Source: Cardiobacteriaceae bacterium (GTDB taxonomy: Bacteria; Pseudomonadota; Gammaproteobacteria; Cardiobacteriales; Cardiobacteriaceae). Taken from it: a stretch of 36,018 nucleotides of DNA. The stretch covers positions 1 through 36,018 of the forward strand of contig JAUMZX010000003.1 of the NCBI GenBank assembly GCA_030527905.1, written 5' to 3'. This document shows, in pieces, positions 1 through 9,800 of the stretch. The stretch's first letter is position 1, and each line of letters opens with the position of its first letter. Under the pieces are notes generated by a model, which saw only the letters and a program-made list of their open reading frames with translations, made no database searches and was not told where the DNA came from. Both the position numbers and the translations under genes were made by a program.

Positions 1-195
1 TCCCTTGGGGGCAAACGTCTTGAGAACAGCCTGAATTTTGTCCCTTACGCCTAAACCTACTCAAAGCGGGGAACAGGATAGAGATGGTTTCTCCTGTCTA
101 AAAGGCGGGGAATCGCCCAGATATTGGGTGGTTCAGGGATGATGATGCAAGAAAATGAGCAGAAAACAGGTTCATTTGTGTTGAAAAATGAATGA

Positions 196-669
196 GTGGA
201 TGAGTTGGAGGGTTTTGCACAGGTCTCAAGTTATTTTTGTGGCAAACACAAAGGGAAAAAGCAGAAGGACGGCAGAAAAAGTAATGAGCTTTGGTATTCT
301 CAATATGCGGAGGCAAGTTTTATACAGTTGTTGGGGACAATGCGAGCAGAGGAAGCAGGTTTCCCATTATGGAAAAGAAATTCTGCCAGATAGAATAGTT
401 TATACAGACAGCCTGAACAGTGATAACGTGCTGGATGTAGACGTTTTTACTATCACTATATCTGTTACGACAAGGCGTTTATTGCCCGTCACGACCACAC
501 ATAAATGGCATTGAGAATTTTTTGGAGTCAGACGGAACGTGTACTACGCAAGCACAATGAAATTAAACGGAAGTTTTTTACGCTGTTTTTGAAGAAATGC
601 GAGTTTCGGTTTTATTTTGGGACACCAAGTCAGCCGCTGAAAATCTTGTGGCTTTGGGGTGACATTTAG
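196..669 (+). pseudogene. Decayed IS1016-like (IS1595 family) transposase
   Basis: This is the remnant of a DDE transposase. Family-typical pieces appear in order but in different reading frames: SYFCGKHKGK (usually ESYFGGKRKGK) near 220-260, then AEKVMSFGIL and ILPDRIVYTDS in the next frame, then HINGIENF at 498-521, then FWSQTERVLRKHNEIKRK through to WLWGDI and a TAG at 667-669. At least three frame breaks are needed, near 270, 495 and 520. The catalytic Asp expected just before SYF is gone, and the N-terminal helix-turn-helix part cannot be found upstream. A family-typical terminal repeat lies at the stop codon. The copy cannot be active by itself. The assignment rests on recalled IS1016 family motifs. 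Confidence 0.85.
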
Positions 670-689
670 GGCTAATCTACTCCAACCCC
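669..689 (-). repeat. Right terminal inverted repeat of the decayed IS1016-like element
   Basis: Read on the minus strand this 21-base segment starts GGGGTTGGAGTAGATTAG and ends CCC. It lies at the transposase stop codon, as expected for a compact IS. It matches the terminal repeat at 35965-35985 at all but three or so positions, and the ATTAGCCC end is shared exactly. The matching left end of this copy was not found in bases 1-190. Confidence 0.75.
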
Positions 690-722
690 ATAAATTATTT
701 TCAGCTTGACTTGTTTTTCCAT

Positions 723-748
723 AAAGAGCTCCCTTACGGGAGCTCTTT
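723..748. terminator. Hairpin terminator downstream of lpdA
   Basis: There is a perfect 11-bp stem (723-733 with 738-748) around a TTAC loop, with A-rich and T-rich flanks on both sides. It sits about 75 bases past the lpdA stop codon on the minus strand, so it most likely ends trxB-lpdA transcription. It could also work from the plus side. Confidence 0.7.
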
Positions 749-820
749 TCAAGATTTAAGTACTTAACGACTGCTTTAGCTTAGTGTATAGCATCGTAGT
801 AATTTAAAGTACCTGCTTAT

Positions 821-2581
821 TCAAGCCTTTTTTTGTGGTGGTAGATCCGTGCAGCTACCTTCCGCAACTTCTGCTGCCATACCAATAGATTCGCCTAGGG
901 TTGGATGCGGATGAATGGTAAAGGCAATATCTTCAACGGTAGCATCCATTTCAATAGCAAGTGCAACTTCCGAAATCATATCGCCTGCATTCGGTCCCAC
1001 TAGAGCGCCGCCTACAACACGGTTAGTATTCTTATCAATGATTAATTTGGTAAATCCGTAGTCACAGCCATTAGCAATCGCACGACCTGAAGCAGCCCAT
1101 GGGAATATCGCTTTTCGAATGCTGAGGTTTTGTGCGGCTGCTTGTAGCTCCGTAACGCCTGCCCAGGCGACTTCAGGTGAGGTGTAGGCAACGCTGGGAA
1201 TTACACGGGCATCAAAGTAACTATTGCTATCTCCCGCGGCGACTTGGGCAGCTACATGCGCCTCATGTACGCCTTTATGAGCCAACATCGGTTGACCAAC
1301 AATATCACCAACCGCGAAAATATTGGCTTGGGTAGTACGCATTTGTTTATCTACTTTGATAAAGCCACGTTCGTTAACGTATACACCAGCTGCTTGCAGA
1401 TTTAGTTCATGGCCATTAGGAGCACGCCCAACGGCAACGAGAACACGATCATAACACTGTGGTTCAGTTGGTGCCTGCGTCCCCTCGAAGGTCACATGAA
1501 TACCATTTTTCTCGGCAGTTGCAGCAACTGTTTTTGTACTCGTCATAATGTTGTTGAAGCGATGGTTATTACGTTTTTCCCAAACTTTAACCAGATCTTT
1601 ATCTGCTCCAGCCATTAGCGTATCTGCCATTTCAACGATATCAACTTTTGAACCTAAAGTCGCATAAACGGTTGCCATTTCCAACCCGATGATACCACCG
1701 CCAATAATGAGTAAGCGTTTAGGCACGTCTTGTAAAGCGAGAGCACCTGTGGAGTCCATGACGCGCGAATCATCATTGGGCATAAAGGGAAGTTTGATGC
1801 TACGCGAACCTGCCGCAATGATACATTGTTTGAACGGAATATTTTGTGTGGAACCGTCTTTATCAGTCACGATAACTTCATTAGCATTTGCAAACTTGGC
1901 AGTTCCATGAACGACATTGACTTTACGGCCTTTAGCCATACCTGCTAAGCCACCGGTCAGTTTATTAATCACGCTTTCTTTATGCGCGCGTAGCATGTCA
2001 ATGTTGACTTTTGGGGCTTCAAAAGTAATGCCTGTATTCGAAATATCGTGAGCTTCTTCAATAACTTCACAGACATGTAAGAGTGCTTTAGATGGGATAC
2101 AGCCGACGTTAAGACACACACCACCTAACGTGTTATGCCGTTCGATTAAGGTAACTTTCATGCCAAGGTCAGCTGCGCGGAAAGCAGCCGAATAACCAGC
2201 AGGTCCAGCACCAATAACGAGCATATCTACCGCACCTTCTGGTGCAGAAGACGCTATTGTGTTAACAGGTGTAGGCTGTTTGTTTTCTACCGTTTGGTCG
2301 TCTGTCACAGGTGAAGCCGTTGAAACTGAAGTGGCTGAACCGCCCTCCGATTCCAACGTACCAATGCTATCGCCAGCCGAAACCTTATCGCCAACTTTGA
2401 CAGTAAGTGTGGCAATAACACCATCGGCAGGAGCGGGTACTTCCATTGAGGCTTTGTCTGTTTCTAGCGTGATAAGAGAGTCTTCTTTTTTTACGCTGTC
2501 TCCTACTTTTACGAGCACTTCAATTACATCAACAGATGAAAAGTCCCCAAGATCAGGGACAATAATTGATTGTGTTGCCAT
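821..2581 (-). CDS. lpdA: Dihydrolipoamide dehydrogenase (E3) with N-terminal lipoyl domain
   Basis: E3 reoxidises dihydrolipoamide in the pyruvate or 2-oxoglutarate dehydrogenase complexes, using FAD and NAD. The 586-residue protein starts with a biotinyl-lipoyl domain (about 1-78; lipoylated Lys43 in ETDKAS). A flexible Thr/Ser/Pro linker follows (about 80-115). The flavoprotein then has the FAD motif GAGPAG at 124-129, the redox disulfide CLNVGC at 156-161, an NAD-binding IGGGIIG stretch, and the C-terminal His559/Glu564 pair in HPHPTLGE. Lipoyl-plus-E3 fusions are known, for example neisserial P64k. The ATG at 2581 has a good ribosome site (GAGGT). It lies 54 bases after trxB and is probably co-transcribed with it. 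aceE and aceF are not in the window, so which complex it serves cannot be read here. Confidence 0.95.
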   Translation of the reverse strand: MATQSIIVPDLGDFSSVDVIEVLVKVGDSVKKEDSLITLETDKASMEVPAPADGVIATLTVKVGDKVSAGDSIGTLESEGGSATSVSTASPVTDDQTVENKQPTPVNTIASSAPEGAVDMLVIGAGPAGYSAAFRAADLGMKVTLIERHNTLGGVCLNVGCIPSKALLHVCEVIEEAHDISNTGITFEAPKVNIDMLRAHKESVINKLTGGLAGMAKGRKVNVVHGTAKFANANEVIVTDKDGSTQNIPFKQCIIAAGSRSIKLPFMPNDDSRVMDSTGALALQDVPKRLLIIGGGIIGLEMATVYATLGSKVDIVEMADTLMAGADKDLVKVWEKRNNHRFNNIMTSTKTVAATAEKNGIHVTFEGTQAPTEPQCYDRVLVAVGRAPNGHELNLQAAGVYVNERGFIKVDKQMRTTQANIFAVGDIVGQPMLAHKGVHEAHVAAQVAAGDSNSYFDARVIPSVAYTSPEVAWAGVTELQAAAQNLSIRKAIFPWAASGRAIANGCDYGFTKLIIDKNTNRVVGGALVGPNAGDMISEVALAIEMDATVEDIAFTIHPHPTLGESIGMAAEVAEGSCTDLPPQKKA

Positions 2582-2635
2582 GATGTTTTACCTCAGAATT
2601 TAAGCTTAAACAAAATATTAATTAACGCTATTATA

Positions 2636-3740
<1,105 letters not shown>

Positions 3741-4142
3741 GTGACAGCAAAATGGATTCTAGCGCTGGATGTAGGTCAGCGTAAAACGGGCGTCGCTGTC
3801 GGGCAAACGTTAACGCAAACGGCAAAGCCAATAGCGGTACTAAGGCATCCTATTCATTCATTGGATGCCAATCATTTCTCTGGATGGGTAAAAGAATGGT
3901 TCGTTTCAACGATAGTCATTGGTTTACCGCAATTGCGAGATGGCAATACGCATCCTTTAGCGCCTTTTATTTATCGGTTAGGGGAACAGTGCCACGAAGT
4001 ATTTGGCTTACCTGTATATTTTATTGATGAATATTTAAGTTCGCATGAAGCACGGGCTCGGTTGCCGAAAACCAAAGAGGTTGATGCGATGGCTGCTGCT
4101 ATCATTGCAGAAGACTGGTTAACCAGTAATAGAGGGGCATAA
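3741..4142 (+). CDS. ruvX: YqgF/RuvX-family RNase H-fold nuclease (pre-16S rRNA processing)
   Basis: The family has an RNase H fold resembling RuvC and is linked to 16S rRNA 5'-end maturation. The frame is open from 3660, but the true start is the GTG at 3741. A strong AAGGAGG lies just upstream, and this start gives 133 residues, close to the usual 138. Family motifs are all present: LALDVGQRKTGVAVG at the N-terminus (first catalytic Asp), VIGLPQLRDG in the middle, FIDEYLSSHEA (catalytic Glu region) and EVDAMAAAIIAEDWL near the end (last Asp). It stands alone upstream of the pil-chp operon, with a 77-base gap. Confidence 0.9.
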   Translation: MTAKWILALDVGQRKTGVAVGQTLTQTAKPIAVLRHPIHSLDANHFSGWVKEWFVSTIVIGLPQLRDGNTHPLAPFIYRLGEQCHEVFGLPVYFIDEYLSSHEARARLPKTKEVDAMAAAIIAEDWLTSNRGA

Positions 4143-4163
4143 TAGCGTGGAAACATCGCATTT

Positions 4164-4193
4164 TTGATAGTAATCCGTTATTCTATGTCTAAT
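4164..4193 (+). promoter_or_regulatory. Candidate sigma70 promoter of the pil-chp operon
   Basis: TTGATA (4164-4169) and TCTAAT (4188-4193) are separated by 18 bases and lie 27 bases ahead of the pilG start. Both hexamers are close to consensus. The call is from pattern only. Confidence 0.45.
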
Positions 4194-4219
4194 GTATTAG
4201 CGAAAATTAAGGAGTTCGC

Positions 4220-4597
4220 GTGTCTGATAAAAAATCCGTGAAAGTGCTCGTGGTGGACGATAGCGGCACAATACGGAAAACTGCCGAGGCTATTCTTAGT
4301 AAGGAAGGCTATACCGTAGCAACCGCAGAAGACGGTTTTAGCGCCTTATCAAAAGTTATGTCGTTCAAACCCGATCTGATTTTCCTCGATATTATGATGC
4401 CGCGTCTGGATGGATATCAGGTTTGCTCTGTTATTAAAAGTAACGCAACATTTGCTAAAACGCCCATTTTAATGCTCTCAAGTAAAGATAGTATCTTTGA
4501 TAAGGCGCGTGGGCGAATTGCAGGTTCAGAATACTTTATGACGAAACCTTTCTCGCGTGATGAACTGCTCAATGCGATTCGCACGCACGTTAAATAA
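4220..4597 (+). CDS. pilG: Twitching motility response regulator PilG
   Basis: This is a stand-alone CheY-like receiver of 125 residues. It has the acidic pair DD at 13-14, the phospho-acceptor Asp57 in IFLDIMMP, and the conserved Lys in MTKPF. In Pseudomonas, PilG is phosphorylated by ChpA and promotes pilus extension; the role here is by homology. The GTG start at 4220 has AAGGAG at 4209-4214. It is the first gene of the cluster, followed 18 bases later by pilH. The order pilG-pilH-pilI-pilJ-chpA supports PilG over a generic CheY. Confidence 0.93.
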   Translation: MSDKKSVKVLVVDDSGTIRKTAEAILSKEGYTVATAEDGFSALSKVMSFKPDLIFLDIMMPRLDGYQVCSVIKSNATFAKTPILMLSSKDSIFDKARGRIAGSEYFMTKPFSRDELLNAIRTHVK

Positions 4598-4615
4598 GAT
4601 TATAGGAGCCGCCGA

Positions 4616-4975
4616 ATGGCTACGATTTTGATAGTAGACGATTCTCCAACCGAAGCGGAAATTGTGCGCGTTATGCTGGAAAGCGAAGGATATAGCGTGT
4701 TATGGGCTGATACAGCAGATAAAGGCATCAAAACCGCAGAAGAAAAACGGCCTGACCTAATTCTTATGGATGTTGTGATGCCAGGAATGAGTGGTTTCCA
4801 GGCAACACGTAAACTCATGCGGAATCCTGATACTCGCGATATCCCAATCCTTATGTTAACTACCAAGGATCAGGAAAGTGATCGCGCTTGGGGCTTGCGC
4901 AATGGTGCGAGAGAATATTTTGTCAAACCGCCTGAAAAATCAGCGTTATTAGCACAAATTAAAGCGCTACTATGA
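4616..4975 (+). CDS. pilH: Twitching motility response regulator PilH
   Basis: This is a second single-domain receiver, 119 residues. It has the acidic pair DD at 8-9, phospho-acceptor Asp52 in LILMDVVMP, and the switch Lys in FVKPPEK. In Pseudomonas, PilH acts with PilG downstream of ChpA and is tied to retraction or to draining phosphate. The ATG has a clear AGGAG upstream. Its stop overlaps the pilI start by four bases (ATGA), which indicates translational coupling. Confidence 0.93.
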   Translation: MATILIVDDSPTEAEIVRVMLESEGYSVLWADTADKGIKTAEEKRPDLILMDVVMPGMSGFQATRKLMRNPDTRDIPILMLTTKDQESDRAWGLRNGAREYFVKPPEKSALLAQIKALL

Positions 4976-5508
4976 ATATCGAGAAATCAAAAAATGCTGA
5001 AATCAGCCCTTTTGCCATTTTGTGTGAGTACGTACAAAAAGCAGAAGAACGCAAAAAGGTTCTGGATAAATACCATGATTTTGGAGAAAGTTATCTGGCA
5101 TTCACTGCAGGAGATAAATACTATTTGCTTGATATGAAGATGGTACAGGAAGTTTCTACCAGTGTTCAGGAAATTACACCATTACCTTTTACACCGCATT
5201 GGTTATTAGGATTGGTGGGGATTCGCGGAGAGGTTTTTTCGGTCGTGGATTTTAAGCGTTTTGTAACGCCTTCTTTGCCAATACAAAATACAAAGAGCCA
5301 AAGCGGATTTATCATTCTTCATAATGAAGGGCAAGGATATATATTGAAAGTAGATTCCATACAAGGAATTCGTTCTTGTGAGGTGTCTAATTACCAGTCA
5401 ACGCGTAGCTGGCTTAATGGGCAAGCAGCCATGGATGGACTTCAGTGGTTGCGTATTGATCTAAAAAGTCTGGTAACAGATGCTTCGTTTATTCAAAATA
5501 TACAATAA
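4972..5508 (+). CDS. pilI: CheW-like adaptor PilI
   Basis: This 178-residue protein has a CheW domain at about 45-170. Recognisable stretches are the first strand YLLDMKMVQEV, the hydrophobic core LPFTPHWLLGLVGIRGEVFSV (a CheW hallmark) and the later VDSIQGIRS. It would couple the receptor PilJ to the kinase ChpA at the inner membrane. About 40 polar N-terminal residues precede the domain, as in other PilI proteins. It overlaps pilH by four bases and is 12 bases from pilJ. Confidence 0.9.
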   Translation: MNIEKSKNAEISPFAILCEYVQKAEERKKVLDKYHDFGESYLAFTAGDKYYLLDMKMVQEVSTSVQEITPLPFTPHWLLGLVGIRGEVFSVVDFKRFVTPSLPIQNTKSQSGFIILHNEGQGYILKVDSIQGIRSCEVSNYQSTRSWLNGQAAMDGLQWLRIDLKSLVTDASFIQNIQ

Positions 5509-5520
5509 ATTGGGTGGGTT

Positions 5521-6786
5521 ATGTTGAGTTCAAAAAATCGAGTTAGTGACAGAGCTAACAACAAAAGTGCATTTTTTATGCCTGCTATGGCTATTTCTGG
5601 GGTGGCGGGGGGTTTGTCTTTAATAAGTTTGTTTCAATTGTATTTTAGTGGTGGCAGCTTATTAACCATTATATTACCGATAACTCTCATTTCAGTTGCG
5701 ATAGCTGCTTTTTTCTGGTATCAAGTGGTCGGACAACAATATTCGAAAATACAACACGTATCTTCTGAGGCAGAGTTCCGTGTTAAACGAGATCAGGATG
5801 CTATTGTACGTTTAATGAGTGAACTTTCAGATTTTTCGAATGGTGATTTAACAGTAGAAGCACAAGTAACAGAGGACTTCACTGGAGCTATTGCCGATGC
5901 GGTCAATTACGCCATCGAATCGATGCGTGAGTTAGTTGGAACCATTAACCGTACATCTAGCCAAGTTTCTAATGCCTCTAATAGTACGCGTGTTATTGCA
6001 GAGCAAATGCAAAGTTCTTCAATAGAGCAAGCGCAAAAAATCCACTCTATTGCTAAAATTATCGGTGATATGGTTCGTTCATTAGATCGGGTTGCGATGA
6101 GTACGAATGATTCAGCAGAAATTGCCCATAATTCTGTAAGCATCGCTCGTGAAGGTGCGCAGCAAGTGCGTAATACGATCAATGGTATGAATAATATTCG
6201 CGGTAATATTCAAGAAACCCGAACACTGATTAAACGTCTGGGGGAAAGTTCACAAGAAATCGGTAATATTGTAGAAATTATTAAGAGTATTGCCGATCAG
6301 ACTAATATTCTTGCATTAAATGCGGCGATTCAGGCGAATTCTGCTGGTGAGGCAGGACGTGGATTTGCGGTGGTTGCTGACGAGGTGCAGCGTCTAGCAG
6401 AAAGATCGTCTAATGCAACTAAGCGGATTGAAGGGTTGGTTAAAACTATCCAAAATGATACCAATGCTGCGGTTTCATCGATGGAACGTTCTACTAAAGA
6501 AGTTGTAGACGGCGCTAATATTGCCGAAGAAGCTGGTACTGCCCTAAGTAAAATTGAAGATGTTTCAACATCACTTGCGTCCCTCATTGAACGTGTATCA
6601 GAGTCAACACGTAAGGTTTCGACTATGGCAGAAAATATTGCCAGTGACATGGCTCAGATTAATCAAATGACGGTAACGACAACAGAAAACGTTATTAAAA
6701 CTTCTGACTCTATCGAAAACTTAAGCCTGCTTTCGCAGGAATTGAAGAACTCCGTATCAGGCTTCAAATTGCCGGTAGGATATTGA
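5521..6786 (+). CDS. pilJ: PilJ-like methyl-accepting chemoreceptor lacking a periplasmic sensor domain
   Basis: This 421-residue receptor has two hydrophobic helices at about 20-42 and 47-68. A HAMP-like segment follows ([19 protein letters not shown]), then a long signalling coiled coil whose tip contains [21 protein letters not shown], the contact site for CheA and CheW. The ribosome site is GGGTGGG. Pseudomonas PilJ is about 680 residues because of a large periplasmic region between its two helices. Here only a few residues (around SGGS) separate them. The family call rests on position in the operon and the conserved tip. The signal is therefore probably not read through a folded periplasmic domain. 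Confidence 0.9.
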   Translation: MLSSKNRVSDRANNKSAFFMPAMAISGVAGGLSLISLFQLYFSGGSLLTIILPITLISVAIAAFFWYQVVGQQYSKIQHVSSEAEFRVKRDQDAIVRLMSELSDFSNGDLTVEAQVTEDFTGAIADAVNYAIESMRELVGTINRTSSQVSNASNSTRVIAEQMQSSSIEQAQKIHSIAKIIGDMVRSLDRVAMSTNDSAEIAHNSVSIAREGAQQVRNTINGMNNIRGNIQETRTLIKRLGESSQEIGNIVEIIKSIADQTNILALNAAIQANSAGEAGRGFAVVADEVQRLAERSSNATKRIEGLVKTIQNDTNAAVSSMERSTKEVVDGANIAEEAGTALSKIEDVSTSLASLIERVSESTRKVSTMAENIASDMAQINQMTVTTTENVIKTSDSIENLSLLSQELKNSVSGFKLPVGY

Positions 6787-6835
6787 TTAATAAAGGTTTG
6801 GTTTTTATGCCGTTAACCAAGATACAGGAGTTTTC

Positions 6836-9800
6836 ATGGCAGGTGAATTAGGCAATCAACTATTGGCGCGAGTCCAAGATGAAATGGTGCGCAATATTTC
6901 AACAGCGAAACGGCAACTTATTGAATGGTTGGAACGCCCTGAATCGGGCGGGGTTGGCGCTTTACGTGAGAATTTGTCTGAGGTTAGTGGCGGTCTTTCT
7001 TTATTGGGAAGGAATGAAGCAGTCAATTTAGTAGAAACGATAGCTGCAAGTGTTGAAAGTTTGAATCATACTGTAACGCAGAATGGTGTGACACCATCAT
7101 TTGTTGAAAATGGTGCTGAAATTGCCTCTGGATTGCTGGTGCTGTCTGATTATATTGAACGTCTAGACCATATTACAGAAAACCAGAAAAAAGCGGTTGA
7201 ACAAGCGACAGAAGCTGTAAAAAGTATTGCTACAGAAGGTGCGGATAAAATTCCAGTTTCCGCGCAGCCATTTATTAATCGTGATACCTATCTGGCGTTA
7301 TCCGCTAAAGTTAACGAGATTATCGAAACCAGTCGTAACCAGATTGAACATCATGCGCGTAATCCCAGTGCGCCATTTAATGTAGAAAGCATTATTGGAC
7401 ATAATAAGAATCTCATTCATCTGTTTGAAGTGCTGAATCTTCAGACGCCTCAGTTATTACTCAAGCAGATTAATCAGATGTTAGCTGAGCAGTTGTCAGA
7501 TAAACAATGGATTGATGTGGCTGAGGCCATGATTTTGGTGCAGGAAACGCTCAGACAATTAGATAAAGATAAAAAAGTTAAGCAGGCAAGCAATTATCAA
7601 GAAGCATTGCAGTTACAGTCGGAACATTCTCGGCAATTAGAAATTGATAAATTGATTCGTGATACTGGCAAACTAGGCAAACGATTCTTTGAATCCTTAC
7701 GCAAAGAAGTTTTGCAAACGGAGACAATCAAATTAGCGCAACCGTGGCGTGAAGCTGCGATACAACTTCTCCATTATAGTGCGATCACAGCATTGGTTGG
7801 CTTCAAAGATTTAGCTATACAACTGCAACGTGTGGGATTATTGTTTACAGAATTCACGCTGCAAAATGATCAGGACTTGAATAAAGCGTATGTTCCAGTT
7901 GTCGATACGCTCGTTGCAGTGGAGTATCTGTTTAATGACTTAGCAGAGGCAGGTAAAATTTCATTACAAGATATCGCGTTTTTGTCTGAATCTGCAGAGA
8001 GTCTTGAAAAAATTAATCCGGTAAGTGCGAAAGCAAAATCGTTATTTGCTGGTTTTGCCAGCATGGCTCCTCAGGAAACAGAGGATGATCTAGTCGATAA
8101 TGGTGGTGATATCCAGCAGTTTAAAGATGTGCTGGATTCGTCTTTAGATGTTCTTGCAGATGACTTCTCCTCTCTTGAGAATATTGAAGAAAAACCTGAG
8201 GAAGAAGCAGAATTACCTTCTGTTTTGATCTCAGGTGTGCACTCTGCGTCAGCCACACAACAATCTCAATCTTCGACAGGTATAGGAAAGGCTCAATTAG
8301 AACATCACGATGATGCTCCTGTTGTACCGATGAATCAAGGTGGAGGCGAAAACCTCGCGAGCTCTGACATGAGCGGCGGTCAATCAATGTCATCTGTAGC
8401 ACCTGCGACGGCAACTGAACACTTACCGCCCGTTTCTCCCAGCCATACGGTACAAGCAACACAATCTCCTGAAGCAATTGATGACAGTCATGTAAGCACA
8501 AGCGTTGTAGAGCAGGAAGATGTTACTGATACGGAACATGTAGAAGCATCATCACTGACGAATGCTGCTGAATCAATGGCGGATGCAGCAGATAGACAAG
8601 ATGTTGATGGGCATGAACGAGCAGAATCAGGATATACTGAAACACTACCTGTAGATGATTCAGAAAATGCTTTAATAGATGTTGCTAAAGAAACGACAGC
8701 AATGGCATCATCTCGTCACGATGTAGCATCGCCTGCAATCAATATATCTGAGTATGATGAAAAGCTTCCAGTAGCAGGTTCAGCCGTACCTACGATTGCT
8801 TACTTCGCAGGAAAATCATTACCTGATTTACAGGCTATGGATGTTCCAGTTGAGAAAATGTCTTTCGTGGGCAGTCATGCCGATGCGGTAATGGACGATG
8901 AAATTCGCGAGTTCTTTAATGAAGAATTAGGTGAAATCGTCATCAGCATGAATGATGTGTATCCTCAATGGCGAAATAAGCCTGATGATAGCGCATTAAC
9001 AACCGATATTCGTCGTGCGTTCCATACGTTGAAAGGATCGGGTAGAACCGTAGGTTATGAAGCTCTGGGTGAGTTTGCTTGGCAACATGAACAGTTATTG
9101 AATCGTGTAATCGAAAAGGACTTTAACGCAAATTCTTTAGTCTGTGATACTGTTGGCGATGCTGTTTCTTTACTGAATGTTCTGCAAACAGGCAGTGAGT
9201 TTGTTGAGCATAAAGGTGCTTTATTACAACAAGCATTAGTTGCAGAACGAGTGCGCTTGTCGCTACTTGAAAATCCTGAAAGTGAACAATCAGCGCTTGA
9301 TAGTTTGTCGCGTAAATTACGTTTATCTGATGGTCAACAGGCGCAAGATATTGCAGATAATGCGGTGTCTCCAGTAACCGCGGGTGAATCTGATGGACTT
9401 AATGATTGGGCCGCTTTGTCTGATATCCGTCTTGAAGAAGAGAGTACAGATAAAGAAGTGCCTGCTATTACGTTAGAGACTGATGCAGTACATAAACAAG
9501 AGATATCCACAGCGCCTCTTTCGGAATTAGAAGATACTGTTGATACAACTTCGCATATCGGCTTGGCTGAAGATGACTTAGCTGCACATGATGCATTTGA
9601 CGATAGCCACACAGCCCCAGTTAGTGAGAGTGTCCATGAGTTAACAATTCTGCCAAATGAGTTACCTGCGAAAACGGAAGATGCTGTTATCGCAGAACAT
9701 AGCCCTTCTCCTCATGAAGGGAAAGAGGCCCTTAGTGCCAATAATTTTAGTGAGCAACCTAGCTATAATAAAGCGCTACATACGCTGCAACGCGGATTAC

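Noticed and set aside
1-57. Minus-strand open stretch at the left window edge reading like protein (VGLGVRDKIQAVLKTF)
   Set aside because: It is preceded by a stop, lacks a start codon, and is cut by the window edge; too short to support.
98-316. 72-codon minus-strand frame overlapping the decayed transposase
   Set aside because: It is antisense to a recognisable transposase remnant and has no motif or ribosome site.
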